NCBI GenBank assembly: GCA_028095005.1
Contig: CM051459.1
Span: 116,409,431 to 116,473,430, forward strand
Reading direction: 5' to 3'
DNA from: Rhynchospora pubera
Taxonomy: Eukaryota > Streptophyta > Magnoliopsida > Poales > Cyperaceae
DNA length: 64,000 nt
The notes under the pieces were generated by a model that was not told the DNA's origin, ran no database searches, and was given only the letters and a program-made list of their open reading frames with translations. The translations under genes were made by a program, and so were the position numbers. Shown piece after piece: positions 36,212 through 47,673 of this stretch. Positions within the stretch are counted from its first letter, which is position 1. Every line of letters begins with the position of its first letter.

Positions 36212-38155
36212 ATTTAATCAATTGTTCAATCTACTAAATGTTTCATTCAGACTATAAAAAAACATTAAAGAGAAACTAACCTCGACCAGTGTCTGTCTAA
36301 ATGCTATATCCAACAGTTTATCCTGCAAAAGTATGCCAACGGGACATGAGATAAAGACAACATTTAAATAAGACAAACTAGAGACCATTTAATAGAAACG
36401 GGAAGTACCAGCCATCCTGAAATCCCTGGAAGTTCAGCTACATCAAGTCCATGGCCAAATATCGGTTTTACTGTCATCTGAAAATAAGGTGGCTCAACAA
36501 AGCACACCCTGACACGCCCAAGGAAAGGCCACTGCCTGAGAAATTTTACCCCCACAAGAATCTGCATGATATAAGATTCCACAACATTTTCCCTCTTTAA
36601 GAAACATATAAAGATTCTTTATGCTATCAATTCATATACTATTGAAGAAATTGTCCGAGTCTACACCTCAAAAATATGAAGAACATTTACCTTTCCTTCT
36701 ATATGCATTCCAGTAATGTGCATATTTGCTGTAATTCCAAATCCTAATCTCTTCCTTAGCTGCACCGAGAGCACAGCATTCATGTCTTCTCCAGATAGGA
36801 AGTTCATTCCCAATTCAAGAACCTGCATTCCATTATCAGTTTTACATAATTTTCTAATTATTGGAAAATTGAAAACAAAATAGCATTCCTTGATTAAACT
36901 TACCAGATGGTCATCATCTGTTGAATTGCGCATAACCCTTATATCTGTGAATATAGGTGGATTCCTCCCAAGGTAAAGATTTTGTAGAACTGCTTTTTTC
37001 TGTAAGTAAAAATTCACTTTACTTCATAGAACTGACAGAGAAAAAACGAGAACAGTATAGAGAAAGAGGGAGAGAAAAGAGAGAGACAAACTGCAGTCCA
37101 TGGTTTGAATTTGTCCAGGAACCAAGGGACAATGGGCATGAGAAACTGCTGAGAAGCAATCCTCTCCATGCATATAGGCCATATTTTCTCGACTGCATGA
37201 TTCAGCCACCTAACAGTCTCTGCATCAGAGAGAAGCTGAGAATATAATTTTAGTGAGAAATTGAGATTTAGTTTGCAAGTCATACATCACTGTCATCTAA
37301 AAAGTACAAATAAGTACTGAAAGGGATTTCCATAATGGTCAGTTCAGGACCAAATACATCATTTCGACATGAGCCACTTTGCACTGGTACCCAACAAAGT
37401 AGGCCATGATCACATGCCCTGCTGTAGATATGCGCTTGGCCAAATGAATTGGTTTCTATTTGGTCCTGTGTGCATGTGTTTGTGTACTGTTTTGTCATGT
37501 GTAGAAGGAATATATATGTGTCCCAACTAAAACACTAACTAGAGTAAATTGTACACAAACTTAGAGTCAGAAAGAAGCTTGCAACAATAGTGTTGGTCAC
37601 AGGGGAACATTACTACAAGCGTAGTACTTGAAAACAAACAAGTCTGATTTCAATCAGGATTGCAATTATAACTAAAATAGACAGCATGAATAACATACCC
37701 TTTTTTGGTTTGCACTTTTCCTCTCTTCATATTGTAACCTCCTCCTTAGTCTGTCTGTGTATTTTTCATTAACCTAAAAATATAAACATATGAAAAAAAA
37801 TATAACTGATCTAACAGATAATCAACCAAAGGTAACTTAAAAGTTTTGAAAGCACAATATTGACTAAATTCCATAAGACTTCGAATAACTACTCAATTTC
37901 TCATTTTGAATAAAGCTAATTGAGGACTCAAAAATAGCAAGACCACAAATTGAGAACCCAAAATTATAACCAAACAACTCTCTTTTATTAAAAATTCAAT
38001 CAAATTTTAAAACTTTGAAGAACTAATACCGCATAGAGATAGACCAACGCACAAAAGTAAACCACGGGATGAGACCAGCCGAGCGACACCAAACCCCAAA
38101 GAGCGACCAAAACCAGCGCAATGTGATGCACAATGGATATCTCTAACAAACTCAT
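32648..38155 (-). CDS. NTMC2T6: SMP and C2 domain lipid-transfer protein (NTMC2T6 type)
   Basis: The thirteen-exon model on the minus strand gives 703 residues: 38155-38030, 37773-37699, 37235-37092, 36999-36904, 36822-36691, 36561-36409, 36322-36281, 36140-36092, 35802-35710, 35250-35067, 34145-34028, 33627-33359, 33278-32648. All frames join. Residues 8-45 form a hydrophobic N-terminal anchor. An SMP lipid-binding domain spans about 70-256 (ETVRWLNHAVEKIWPICMER, LELGMNFLSGEDMNAVLSV, GHGLDVAELPGISGWLDKLL). One C2 domain spans about 283-395 with Ca2+-type acidic loops (GLADPYVKGRLGAYRF, SWDSQ, VRDKDPIFDD). The long tail (405-703) is polar and disordered, with an 18-residue tandem duplication. 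Proteins of this layout tether the ER to other membranes and move lipids. The order and blocks match Arabidopsis NTMC2T6 proteins better than classical SYT1, which has two C2 domains. The exact paralogue is uncertain. Confidence 0.9.
34661..34737 (-). mobile_element. SINE 3' fragment with 16-bp target duplication
   Basis: A 77-bp insertion in the 34146-35066 intron of the SMP-C2 gene. It is flanked by the identical 16-mer GTCAAGTCAATATTGT at 34645-34660 and 34738-34753. Read on the minus strand it carries GGCTACTCCAAATTTTTTGGGATCAAAGGC and ends in (GTT)n, the 3' end pattern of plant Au-type SINEs. The tRNA-like head is absent, so the copy is 5'-truncated. Confidence 0.85.
36181..36210. repeat. 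(GA)n microsatellite in an intron
   Basis: An AGAGAG run with one ATAG interruption, lying in the intron 36141-36280... region between exons 7 and 8 of the SMP-C2 gene. Confidence 0.9.
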
Positions 38156-38520
38156 CCTAATTCCTTCTCCTTCCTCCAATTTTCTCGATCGAAATCGGAT
38201 CGCAAATGCGCCGAATGAAGGAGAGAGCTTATCGGAGAAGAATTAGAAACAAGAAACAAGAAACAGAGGTGGTTTTTATGTGGGGTAAGCGGTGGGAAAG
38301 AAAGAGAACATTGAATTGAAATTGAAATTTTGCGACGCTGACGCAAACGCTGGAGGGAAGAAGAAAGAAGAAGCAGGTGAGAAAAAAAGAGAAGGGGTCG
38401 GAAAGAAAAAGTTCTTTTTTATTTAAAAAAAAATGGTGACGTGGCGGAGAGAGCGAGTCGAGAACGTGGCGAAACCTGCTGTCGATATATGTGTCAGTAG
38501 GTGTTCGTGTGGTTGTTTTC
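38156..38520 (-). promoter_or_regulatory. 5' UTR and promoter region of the SMP-C2 gene
   Basis: The minus strand just upstream of the start codon is pyrimidine-rich (CTTCTTCTTTCTTCTTCCC at about 38350-38370), like a plant 5' UTR. No convincing TATA box was found. Plus-strand GACGTGGCGG at about 38438 contains an ACGT core. Confidence 0.4.
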
Positions 38521-39699
38521 AAGAGCAGGGTTTAAAGTTTACGCCGCGTCGATGATTCGCTACACGGTTGTTGTATAGTGATTGCCTCAGAGAACTTAAT
38601 TTGACTTTAGTGCGTAAGAGGACTAGGACGGTCTCCTAATTCCGTCGGCTGTATGTATCTGGTTTAAAAGTTGATGATGGACCACAAAAATCTCCAGAAA
38701 AAGAAAATCACCCTCTTTGATTTAAAAATAGAAGAACGAATTTGGTTTACTATATTGATATAATATGTGCTTTTTTATCAAGTTAATTATAGAAAAAATG
38801 CGAATATAAAATGAGGAAGCCCTGATATATATGAGTTATATATTTCTTTTTTTCCATTGTAGGTTTTTAACCAAATACTAATGTTGTATAACAACTAATC
38901 ATTTCTTTTGAAAAAAATTATTATTATGCTCCTAATAATTTTCCTAATATTATATCCATCTCGCATGGTATGAAAAACATATAATTCATTTGTCGGTGCT
39001 CTATTCATCTAATACATGAACACGCTCATCATGAACAAAATAGTATCTGTATCTTGACAAAAAAAAAATTATTTAAGAGATAAATTTTGCTATTTTACCA
39101 TATAAAAATATAATAATTTTTCAGTTAAATAAATATCCATTACATATGGAAGTATTCATACTTATTAATTATTAATTATGATTTTCTTATGTATAATGAA
39201 ACAAACATAATTTTCTTTTTAACACAGATATCAAATTCATTTTTTTTTATTTAATGCAAGCTATATATATATATATATATATATATATTTTTTTTAAAAA
39301 AAAGAGAGAATATAGACCTCGTCTACCCATTATAATATCCTCTCCCTAATTTTTTTTTGTTTTTTTTTTAAATATTACCTTAGGCAGTTAGTGCCGGGGC
39401 AGGTGAATCGCCGGATCCATGCAGTGTTTTATGGACCACGGCATTTGCATTGATCACAACGCAAAATTTTTAATCATCCAATTATCCAAATTCCAAAGGG
39501 TGTAAATGTAATTGAACATACTTTTTTTCTCAGTAGGCACGCCGCGTGGATGTCGCAGGTGGCGTGGTCGGTTTTGACCAAATTTTAATTTTATTTCTCG
39601 ATTTCAGTTTTTTATTTTTTTAAAAAAAAGAAAAGGATATTTGTCGATAAAGCATTAAAGCGTATGAAATTTAGGAAGTTTGGATTCCTTCGCGCAGCT
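38521..39699. other. AT-rich intergenic sequence
   Basis: No gene seen. It includes a (TA)n run at 39262-39288 and a GC-richer patch at 39390-39460 without an open frame. Confidence 0.5.
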
Positions 39700-42600
39700 A
39701 GTTACATCTGTCAACTGACAAATGTCAATTGTCAAACCGTTGAATGTTGATACTCTGGTCAATTCGAATCAGCTGTTGCGCGACAAAGTTTGTAGCGCAG
39801 GACATCGAACCGTCCGCGCGATCCCACGGCTCCAATATGTCTCTTGTCTACGAATGGAGCCTGTTACTCAAAATCACTCTTATCGGGTTTTATTTCGGAA
39901 CTCTCCGTGAGCCATCAAATAGAGATCCAATAAAAAAAAACTTCTCTCCGTGAGTTTGAAAGAAAAAAGCAACCGAGAGAGAGAGAGAGAACGGAGGCGA
40001 TGGAGGGCTAGGCTTCGCGGAAGCTGATCGAAGCGAATCTTCTCTTCCGATCTTCCTCCTCCATCTCTTCTCTGTCGAGAAGAAGCAAATTGCATGAGCA
40101 AACTTAGTTCTCCTTTTTCTCTTTGTTGGTAACTTCTTTGCAACCCTATTTTTTTTCATTTTCCTTGATTTGTTAGAAAAATCGCCTCTGAAGGGTTTTA
40201 ATTTCTGAGAATTCAAGTTATGTTAGCTTAAATTGCTGGTCAATGTTCCACTCAGGTCCTCTTTGTTTGTTTAATGGTTTTACAAATGTGATAGATATCA
40301 TTAAAGGCACAGACATTAAATTAGGCAAAAAAAAATTGATGACTTAAAACAAAATCATGATACCAATCAGTACCGCCCAAGTAAAAATTGATTTGTAGAA
40401 TAAAGTAATTTTATTGAAAACAAACAGCAATGAGAACAAATCAGATATGTTCATGGGTTTAAGGTTTCCAGAACAGCATTGAAAACATAAATTGTAAATA
40501 GAAATCAAATCTCACTAACTGACCTTTGCAAATAGAATTTGTAAACTAAAATATTTTTATTGAAAAAAGAACAACATTGAAAACAAATCATTCTAGGGGT
40601 AATTGGAGCTAATACCGGATGTTTTCCTATTGGATCTTGATTACATACAGACTTAAGCTATACACAACCTAATTACAATCAATCTTGCTACTAATTGGAG
40701 CTTGTACTAATGTCGGATCTTATTATGGTAATAGAAGTAGATAGCATTTGTGCTATTTAAAGTTTTGTTGGGTGTACATATGAGAATCGTTCATCTTCTC
40801 TGCCGATCGAAGTTCTTCGTCGCCTCTCTGCCTCCCCTTCGTGACAGGTACTTTTACTCCCTCTAACCCTCTATCTTTCACTGCTTCAAATTCCTAGGTC
40901 CTTCCAATGTTCACATATTTTCAATGCATTTGGTAGTCAATATGTCGGTCAACATGACACTGTGTGTAGTTGGCATAATATGATGCTGGTCACCATAGGT
41001 ACTGGTAAGTGTTAGCTGACCACTGTTGGTTGAATCTCAGCTTTAAGACCTTTGCACTTTTTATTACGTGGTACCTGACCACTTTTTTTTCTTTTCCTTA
41101 TTTTCTTGCTTATTAAGCTTGTTAGGGCCATAAGAGAAGAAAAGAAGATCGGCGGTTATATGTGGTTCAGCTTAAATTGAGTTAAATTGGTGTATGTTAA
41201 GGATCCAAATGAAGAGAGCTTGGACTTCAATCAGCTCCCTAGCATTTTGATCACGGTAAAAGGATATCACGATCTTGGTATAATGTGCGTCATACATAAA
41301 TTTAAAAGCATAACTCTGGTACATGCTTCAAGATTAGATATTTTGATGCTTATTATATATGCTTCAAGATCTGATGCACGATAAACTCAACTGCACTTTT
41401 GTTTATATGCTTCTATATTGTTGCTGATATAGTGACACAATTTTTTTTTAACTTATAATATCTTATTTTTGCAGAGCATATGGTAAAATTGCAAGAGGCA
41501 TGTCTATAAGAGATTTAAATGCTGGATCTTCTTCTCTCTTTTTTTTTTGGTTTTTTAGTCATATTGTGTATGTGCACTGCTTGCGTGTTATTTTATTGGA
41601 CAATTGTAATGAATGTTGTAACTTATTATTGGACATATGTAATGGATGTTTATTTATATAATATTTTTAATGACTTTGGCAATCACTTCTTTTTTCTCTC
41701 CCTGATGCTTCACGTTTTTTTGACAAAATAAAAGAAATTTATTTATTTTAGTTCAATGCTTTGCTTTGTTTTTTTTTTCTATGCTTGTCTTTGCTAAGAC
41801 AGTAAAGAAATATTTTTAAGAGTCCACTGATATTAAGCTTACTCAAAAGCTTTTTCTATGCTTTGCTTTGCTATGACCAATACTGAGCTTTCAAAATTCC
41901 AGTGACTATTATCCAAAGACATACATATGCTTAATTCAATAGAGAGCACAAAAATATAAAAGTTACTCAAAAGCTACTCAACCGCCCATAAGCAACAAAT
42001 CATTAAAATCTACGTACCAGTACACTGTTACATCACATCCACTGAATAGAGCAAATCCCCACTAGAAAATTACAAAAACAAAAAATAAAGCCTAAGAAAG
42101 AGAATAAAAACATCAAAGCAGTAAACCTCTGCTACCTAATACTACCTACCAGAAACATCAAAGCAGTCAGAGCATGTGCAGGTTGTATCACCTCTCTCCC
42201 AACATACCTCAATTCCATTCTATCTCCTGTACCAGTCAGTATGTGCATGGCCTGAGCAACTGAGATACATCACATCGACCATTGCCGCCTCAAATGCCAG
42301 CACAGCTTGGCTCTCGAACCTCAAATCAGTCTACATATTCACAACCAAATTATACACATTGATTAACAATTTACAGTGATATGAGTATGAGATTTTGTTG
42401 GACAATTTCAGTCCTCTACAGACCCTTCTCAATTTTAGTCATATACTGAGTAATTTCTACTAGCAATTGTTGCAATTTCCACATATTTCATCACGGTCTG
42501 TTTCTAATTAGTGCAACAGTCTGAGCATTAAGAATAGTCCGAGTATAAAGCATCTATGTCTTTCCCTTAATTATAGACCCTTCTCATGAAATTGATCATA

Positions 42601-43480
42601 TATCTACAAAATAGACCTAAGCAATTTTCCTGACGGAAATGAGAATGCGAATAGGTGAGTTGAGTTACCTATTAGTTGACGAAATCTTAGTACTGAGCAA
42701 TTCCCCTGCGGAGACCTGTACCGAGCAATCTCAGTCTGACAAAATCTCTCTCTCCAAAGCGAAGAAAAATGAAAGAACGAAAACACGCAGAGATTTGGTC
42801 ACCAACTATTTACCGAGACGGAGCATTTGGCGGGAATTAGAGACAAAAACGAATACATGGACACATGGTATTGGTTTTTTCTTTTTATTTTAATACACAG
42901 AAAGAGGACTCGGGCAGAAATGGCAAAGGGGGAAAGGGTATTGGTTTTTTCTTTTTATTTTAATACACAGAAAGAGGACTCGGGCAGAAATGGCAAAGGG
43001 GGACTCGGGCAGCAATTCCCCTGCGTGAGGACGAGAGGTGGTGAGGTCGAGAGCGAGAGAGGCAGAGAAATGGTGGCTGGGGGTGGTGTGAGAGTGAGAG
43101 GAGGAGAAAGGAAGCGGAGGCTTGACCTTCGTCCTTCGATCCAGGGTTCATCTGAGAGAGAGAGAGATAGTGGTTTGGTTCATTTGCGAGATAGAGAAGA
43201 AGAGTCGAAGAAAAGAAAATGGGTCAACTGATCGCAAATCTAACTCGATAATCGATAAGAGAGGGAACACAGAAAAAAATATCTGAGCCGTCGGATTTCA
43301 ACAACGGTTCGATGCGCCGCGCGACACAGCTTGTCGCGCAACAGCTGATTTGGATTGAGAAGGAAAATCGTTTGGACCCGAAGATTAAGATCCAACGGTC
43401 AACATTTAGATTCTCGTATATGGGTCAGATGAAGGACCATCTGATGTTGATCGGACGGTGACAGATGGAGGACTGTCTCT
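39700..43480. mobile_element. Second Mutator-like element with long inverted ends
   Basis: About 3.8 kb. The left end (about 39700-39835) and the inverted right end (about 43285-43480) share AATCAGCTGTTGCGCGACAA, GCATCGAACCGT or its close variant, CGACGGCTC, and weaker outer blocks (CATCTGTCA). The terminus precision is poor and I found no clear target duplication. The interior lacks a transposase. It holds CT-rich gene-start-like pieces next to both ends (39940-40140 and about 43010-43230) and an exon-like piece at 40781-40850 ending at a donor (GACAG|GTACTT). This again suggests a Pack-MULE carrying host fragments, none of which I recognise. Confidence 0.6.
42867..43006 (+). repeat. 70-bp perfect tandem duplication
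   Basis: Two adjacent units, 42867-42936 and 42937-43006, begin GGTATTGGTTTTTTCTTTT and include GAGGACTCGGGCAGAAATGG. They are identical or nearly so by eye, so the duplication is recent. The motif GGACTCGGGCAG occurs a third time straight after. Confidence 0.9.
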
Positions 43481-44097
43481 TTTTTTTTTAGAATAATATA
43501 ATATTACTAGCATCTTTTTGTGATGCGAACAGAGAATCAAAATTCTCCAATATTTCACTTTCATGCATCTTTTTCACTAGACCACATGCACGGAAATTTG
43601 AAAGCTGTCTCGGTCCACAATGCGCAATTTATTTGACTATTTGGTAAATATAAAGATTTCTTTTTTTTTTTGTTTCTTTCCTTTTCTTTTCAAAGTCCAA
43701 ACTCGACATCTCTCAATTTTGAGTTACCAAGTTTTATGGAACTACCTCGTAGTTTTGGTCTTTTGGAGCTGTTCCGTTGTTCTGTGGAAACTTTTTTACG
43801 ATTTACAAAACACGAGATGAGGGAGCATGTTTATTTTCAAGCTTTTTAAAAGGAAAAATGAACGGAAGGGAGCATTTGCAACTGTTTAGAAAATACGAGT
43901 ATTTGTAAAAATTTAAAAACAAGGGGTGGAGGAGGTACTTGAGACTCCAAATTAATTAAACAAGGGAGTATTAGGTTCTTAGCGTCACACAATGCTACAA
44001 TCTCATTTATTTATTTATTTTTTAAAATTTTAAATTCAAATTATTTTAGCCTTTTAATTTACCTTTCATTCAAAGAAATATCTATGTAAAATAAGGA
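43481..44097. other. AT-rich intergenic sequence
   Basis: No gene or clear repeat is seen in this stretch. Confidence 0.5.
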
Positions 44098-44511
44098 GGA
44101 TTCCAATACTAATATTTTAGTTGCCTCAAATGTCAGCATTCCACTATTTAGATCTTTTTTCAAAATTTAAAATTGTAACGTCAAATCCAAACCATTCAAC
44201 TTATTTAATTTAACAACCAATGTGTTTTCATATAAGTTTTGTAAATTATAGAGTTTATTTGACATTAAATGCTAAAACATGAACATGTTAGAATGAATCT
44301 ATTATGATTAATAAATTCGTTTATTTTTCTAACTCTTGATGGAGTATCAAATAAAATCTAAAATTTACAAAACTTATATAAAAACACATCGGTCGTTAAA
44401 CTAAATAGGATCAACTGTTTGGATTTGACGTTACAATTTTATATTTTGAAAAAGTAACTAAACGGTAGAATATTAGTATTTAGAGACACCAAAACGTTGG
44501 CATTAGAATCC
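44098..44511. mobile_element. MITE with ~150-bp inverted repeats
   Basis: About 414 bp that folds almost end to end. The left arm (GGATTCCAATACTAATATT, ATTGTAACGTCAAATCCAAA, TATAAGTTTTGTAAATT) is mirrored by the right arm (AATTTACAAAACTTATA, TTTGGATTTGACGTTACAAT, GGCATTAGAATCC). The two arms are perhaps 75-80% identical, so the element is old. No clear target duplication and no coding capacity. Confidence 0.75.
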
Positions 44512-44813
44512 TTTTCATGCAAATTATATATTTTTTAAGTTTTTTTATAGTGAATGAAGACGTCAAATGACAAATGTATTAAAATTAATTTTAGATACAT
44601 TAAATTGTATTAAAAATGGTAGATCCGTCGATGTTTTTTTTATAAAAAAAGTTTGCTTATAGACGAAGAGGTGGTAACGATAACAGCAAATAAAAAAAAA
44701 AAGACAGATCATGTTGCGTATTTCAATTTTGCCCGCGCTTCAATGTTATTAAATATTAAAAAAATAAAAGAGGCTAGTTGTCAATTTGGTTCTCCGTGTA
44801 ATAAACTAATAAC

Positions 44814-46531
44814 GGCTCCGTTTGGATCGAATGGGAATAGGAGGAATAGCTTCTTTCTAGACGTAAATTTGTTATAAACAATTTAAATTCTTCACAAAGT
44901 TACACACTTCCCAATACTTTTCAGAAATTATTTTATATCGGAATTCAGACGCAAAAAATTTTAATAGAAAGAATTATTATTATTATTTTTTAATAAGAAG
45001 AAAGTTCGAACGCGTTTTATAAAAGCGTACAGTCTCTCTCCTTCCTACGCGTTTATAAAACGCGCTCGAAGGCTTCGAACGCGTTTTATAAACGAGTAAG
45101 AAGGAGAGAGACTGTACCGCTTCAGTTTGAGTGGTCAGACTTTCGTACGCGTTTATAAAACGCGTTCGGAGCCTTCGAGCGCGTTTTATAAACGGGTAGG
45201 AAGGCGTAAATTTTTCGAAATGGAGTTATTACCATTTTTTCAAAATTAATAAGAAGATTAATGTGAAAATTTATGTTAAATTTATTTTTAAGGTTAAATT
45301 TATAATTTTTAAAATATCACATTTAATTTCATATTAATCTTATTTAAAAATGACATTAGAATATTAATTTTGACATTAATATCATTTTGTTTGAATAACT
45401 ATCAAGAAAGTCACTTGATTTACTGCATTTCTCTTTTCAATGATTAATTTATTATTTCAAAAACTTTTTTAGTAGTTTAGAATGGTTTTTAGGTTTGCAA
45501 ACTTTCAAAGTGGATTTTTGAGGTCTAGAGAGCGTTTTTTGGCTCCTAAAATGGTCGTTACGGGGTTCTACCCCGATAACATGTGTAGATCTCGTCGCCA
45601 GCTTTCCGAATTGTGCTCGATCGCCCCAAACGGACCTTCCTATCAAAAGTTAAGCCTGTTTAAAGTTTTAATGTTCAAAATTTTTTAAAAAATTTATATT
45701 TTAATTATTTTCATAGTATATATTATTTGATTATATATGGCTAACATAAAATAAAAAAAGAAGAGACTACAATGCAAAAGATAAGTTTGTAAAATTAAAT
45801 AGTAAAAATACAGGGTCGTCGGCGAATAATTATTCAAACAAAATGATATTATACACATGTTCAAAAAAAAATATGTGCAATTAAATGCATATAAAATATG
45901 TGTGATATATTTGTTATATCTATTTAATACATCTTTAATTGGAAATAAAATTTTCAGAATTTTGTAAATATGAAACATGCAGGGACCTTGTTGCAAAATA
46001 TTATTTTTAATAAGTTAAATGTTGCGGCTTGAATGAAAAATATGAAAAACTAATAACACGTTTATAAAACTCGCTCGAAGGCTCCGAACGCGTTTTATAA
46101 ACGGGTACGAAGGTCTGACCAGCCTTTTGAGGCGTAACTGAAGCTCTCTCCTCTTACCCGTTTATAAAACGCGTTCAAAGCCTTCGAGAGCGTTTTATAA
46201 ACGCGGAGGAAGGAGAGAGACTGTACGCTTTTATAAAATGTGTTCGAACTTTCTTCTTATTAAAAAAATAATAATAATTCTTTCTATTAAAATTTTTTGC
46301 GTCTGAATTACTATATAAAATAATTTCGGAATACTTTTCGCCTAGGAATAGTCTATTCCTCTTGGCTCCATTTGGATGAGGCGTAAAAATAAGAGAATAA
46401 GAAAATAAATTTATTATAAACAATCCAAATTCTTCACAAAATTACACACTTCCCAATACTTCTTCCCTTATTCCTCTTATCTCCACACCATCCAAACGGA
46501 GCCCTTATTCCTAAGCAATCCAAACGGAGCC
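44814..46531. mobile_element. Foldback-type element with four 45-bp palindromes
   Basis: 1718 bp. The ends are GGCTCCGTTTGGATCG and, inverted, GGCTCCGTTTGGATTG, flanked by the 3-bp duplication AAC (44811-44813 and 46532-46534), as in PIF/Harbinger-like elements. The left arm (to about 45210) and right arm (from about 46040) are inverted copies. Each arm carries two 45-bp near-perfect palindromes of the form CGTTTATAAAACGCG...CGCGTTTTATAAACG: 45050-45094 and 45150-45194, then 46059-46103 and 46159-46203. In both arms they sit exactly 100 bp apart. The 830-bp core is AT-rich apart from a GC-richer, unrecognised block at 45480-45660. No transposase is seen. A short MITE is nested in the right arm. 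Confidence 0.85.
46364..46503. mobile_element. PIF/Harbinger-like MITE nested in the foldback element
   Basis: 140 bp, ends GGCTCCATTTGGATG and inverted GGCTCCGTTTGGATGG, with 3-bp duplication CTT at 46361-46363 and 46504-46506. The interior shares AAATTTATTATAAACAATCC and TTCTTCACAAAATTACACAC with the other copies listed below. Confidence 0.85.
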
Positions 46532-46652
46532 AACCAAAAATAATCAATGGAAAGAGAATCATAGTTTGCATCACGTCACGAGTTTTTAAGACCACATTAT
46601 CATCATCATCATCATTTATTATTTTTTATTAACAATTTAAGGCTTTGGCCTT

Positions 46653-46722
46653 TGGGCGAGACTTGAACTCCCGACACCGTGGTACGTAGCCACGTGTTCT
46701 AATCCTTCTGAGCTACAGGCTC
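46653..46722 (-). pseudogene. Plastid trnR-ACG-like tRNA relic
   Basis: Read on the minus strand, the segment contains GCCTGTAGCTCAGA.GGATTAGA, CACGTGGCTACG.ACCACGGTG and TCGGGAGTTCAAGTCTCGCCC. It aligns with chloroplast tRNA-Arg(ACG) along most of its length. There are several mismatches, including one in the anticodon loop 3' side and a shortened acceptor/T region, so it is not a working tRNA. It continues into an AT-rich tail and a (GAT)n run (46590-46608), so it may be the head of a tRNA-derived SINE rather than simple plastid DNA. Confidence 0.65.
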
Positions 46723-46864
46723 CATCCCATCTCGACTGTATGTTCTCTAGAGGATCCTCAAAAAAGAACCTTTTCTCAGTCACAAGTCATTTCATTTCGG
46801 GTTAAGAATAAAGGAAAGAGCCTTTCTAGAAGAAAAGCAAGTTCCAAAACTGCTCCAACCCAAA

Positions 46865-46957
46865 TTTATTATAAACAATCCAAACTCTTCACAAAATTAC
46901 ATATTTTTCAATACTTCTTTTCTTATTCCTCTTATTTTTACACCATCCAAACGGAGA
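46865..46957. mobile_element. Truncated PIF/Harbinger-like MITE
   Basis: Contains the family interior AAATTTATTATAAACAATCC and TCTTCACAAAATTACA and the right terminus CCATCCAAACGGAG, but the left terminus is missing. Confidence 0.7.
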
Positions 46958-47553
46958 CAACATGCTTAATTAATTTTACTTTATAAAAAATAGATATTTA
47001 AGACCATTTGTAGAAACATCGTTTTCTGTTTAAATTCTAGTTACTCCTTAATAATGTTCATGCCATGATTTCAAATGCTTCTTGCTATTAACGTCCATGA
47101 TACGACTAGACAAGGAATTTTCTTTCTAAGACTAAGAATAAATTGATTGATTACTTGCAAGTTGTAAAGCCCTCTTATTTTGAATGGTGCTTACCAATTG
47201 GCCCAGAAACTATGATGAGCATCCCCTACCATACACCATTTCTATATGTTTATTAAAAAAAAAAAAACCCAACGATTTGAGAATTGATTTCAGGACAGTC
47301 GAGATTGCTAGCCTACCCAACCTTTTAATATACAGTTAATAAAATTAGAGAGCTGTGTCGTTTTCCTTGGATAAAACGTGAATTTGTATATTATTAATGT
47401 TTTCTTGTAAGGATTATTTTCTTACTTTATTTATTTTGAATTTTTAATACATTCAATTCGAAACGCCAAACGTTACGAGACACCCATTTATTTCGTTATT
47501 AAAAATTATGGGACAATCTCTAAGAGTGCAAAGATTTCGTCGCAATTCGCTAA

Positions 47554-47670
47554 GGGTGCGTTTGGATATAGGAAGAAGGAAGAAGGAATAAAAAAATTAT
47601 AAACAATCCAAATTCTTCACAAAGTTACACATTTTTCAATACTTCTTCCCACACCTATCCAAACGGAGCC
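47554..47670. mobile_element. PIF/Harbinger-like MITE, 3-bp duplication TAA
   Basis: 117 bp, ends GGGTGCGTTTGGATA and inverted GGCTCCGTTTGGATA, flanked by TAA at 47551-47553 and 47671-47673. Family interior present (ATTATAAACAATCC, TTCTTCACAAAGTTACACA). Confidence 0.88.
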
Positions 47671-47673
47671 TAA

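Noticed and set aside
36957..37247. Plus-strand frame across the SMP-C2 exons
   Set aside because: Antisense to a well-supported exon (37235-37092) and rich in simple sequence.
45694..45996. 100-codon Phe/Tyr/Leu-rich minus-strand frame in the foldback core
   Set aside because: Product of AT-rich DNA; no transposase motif.
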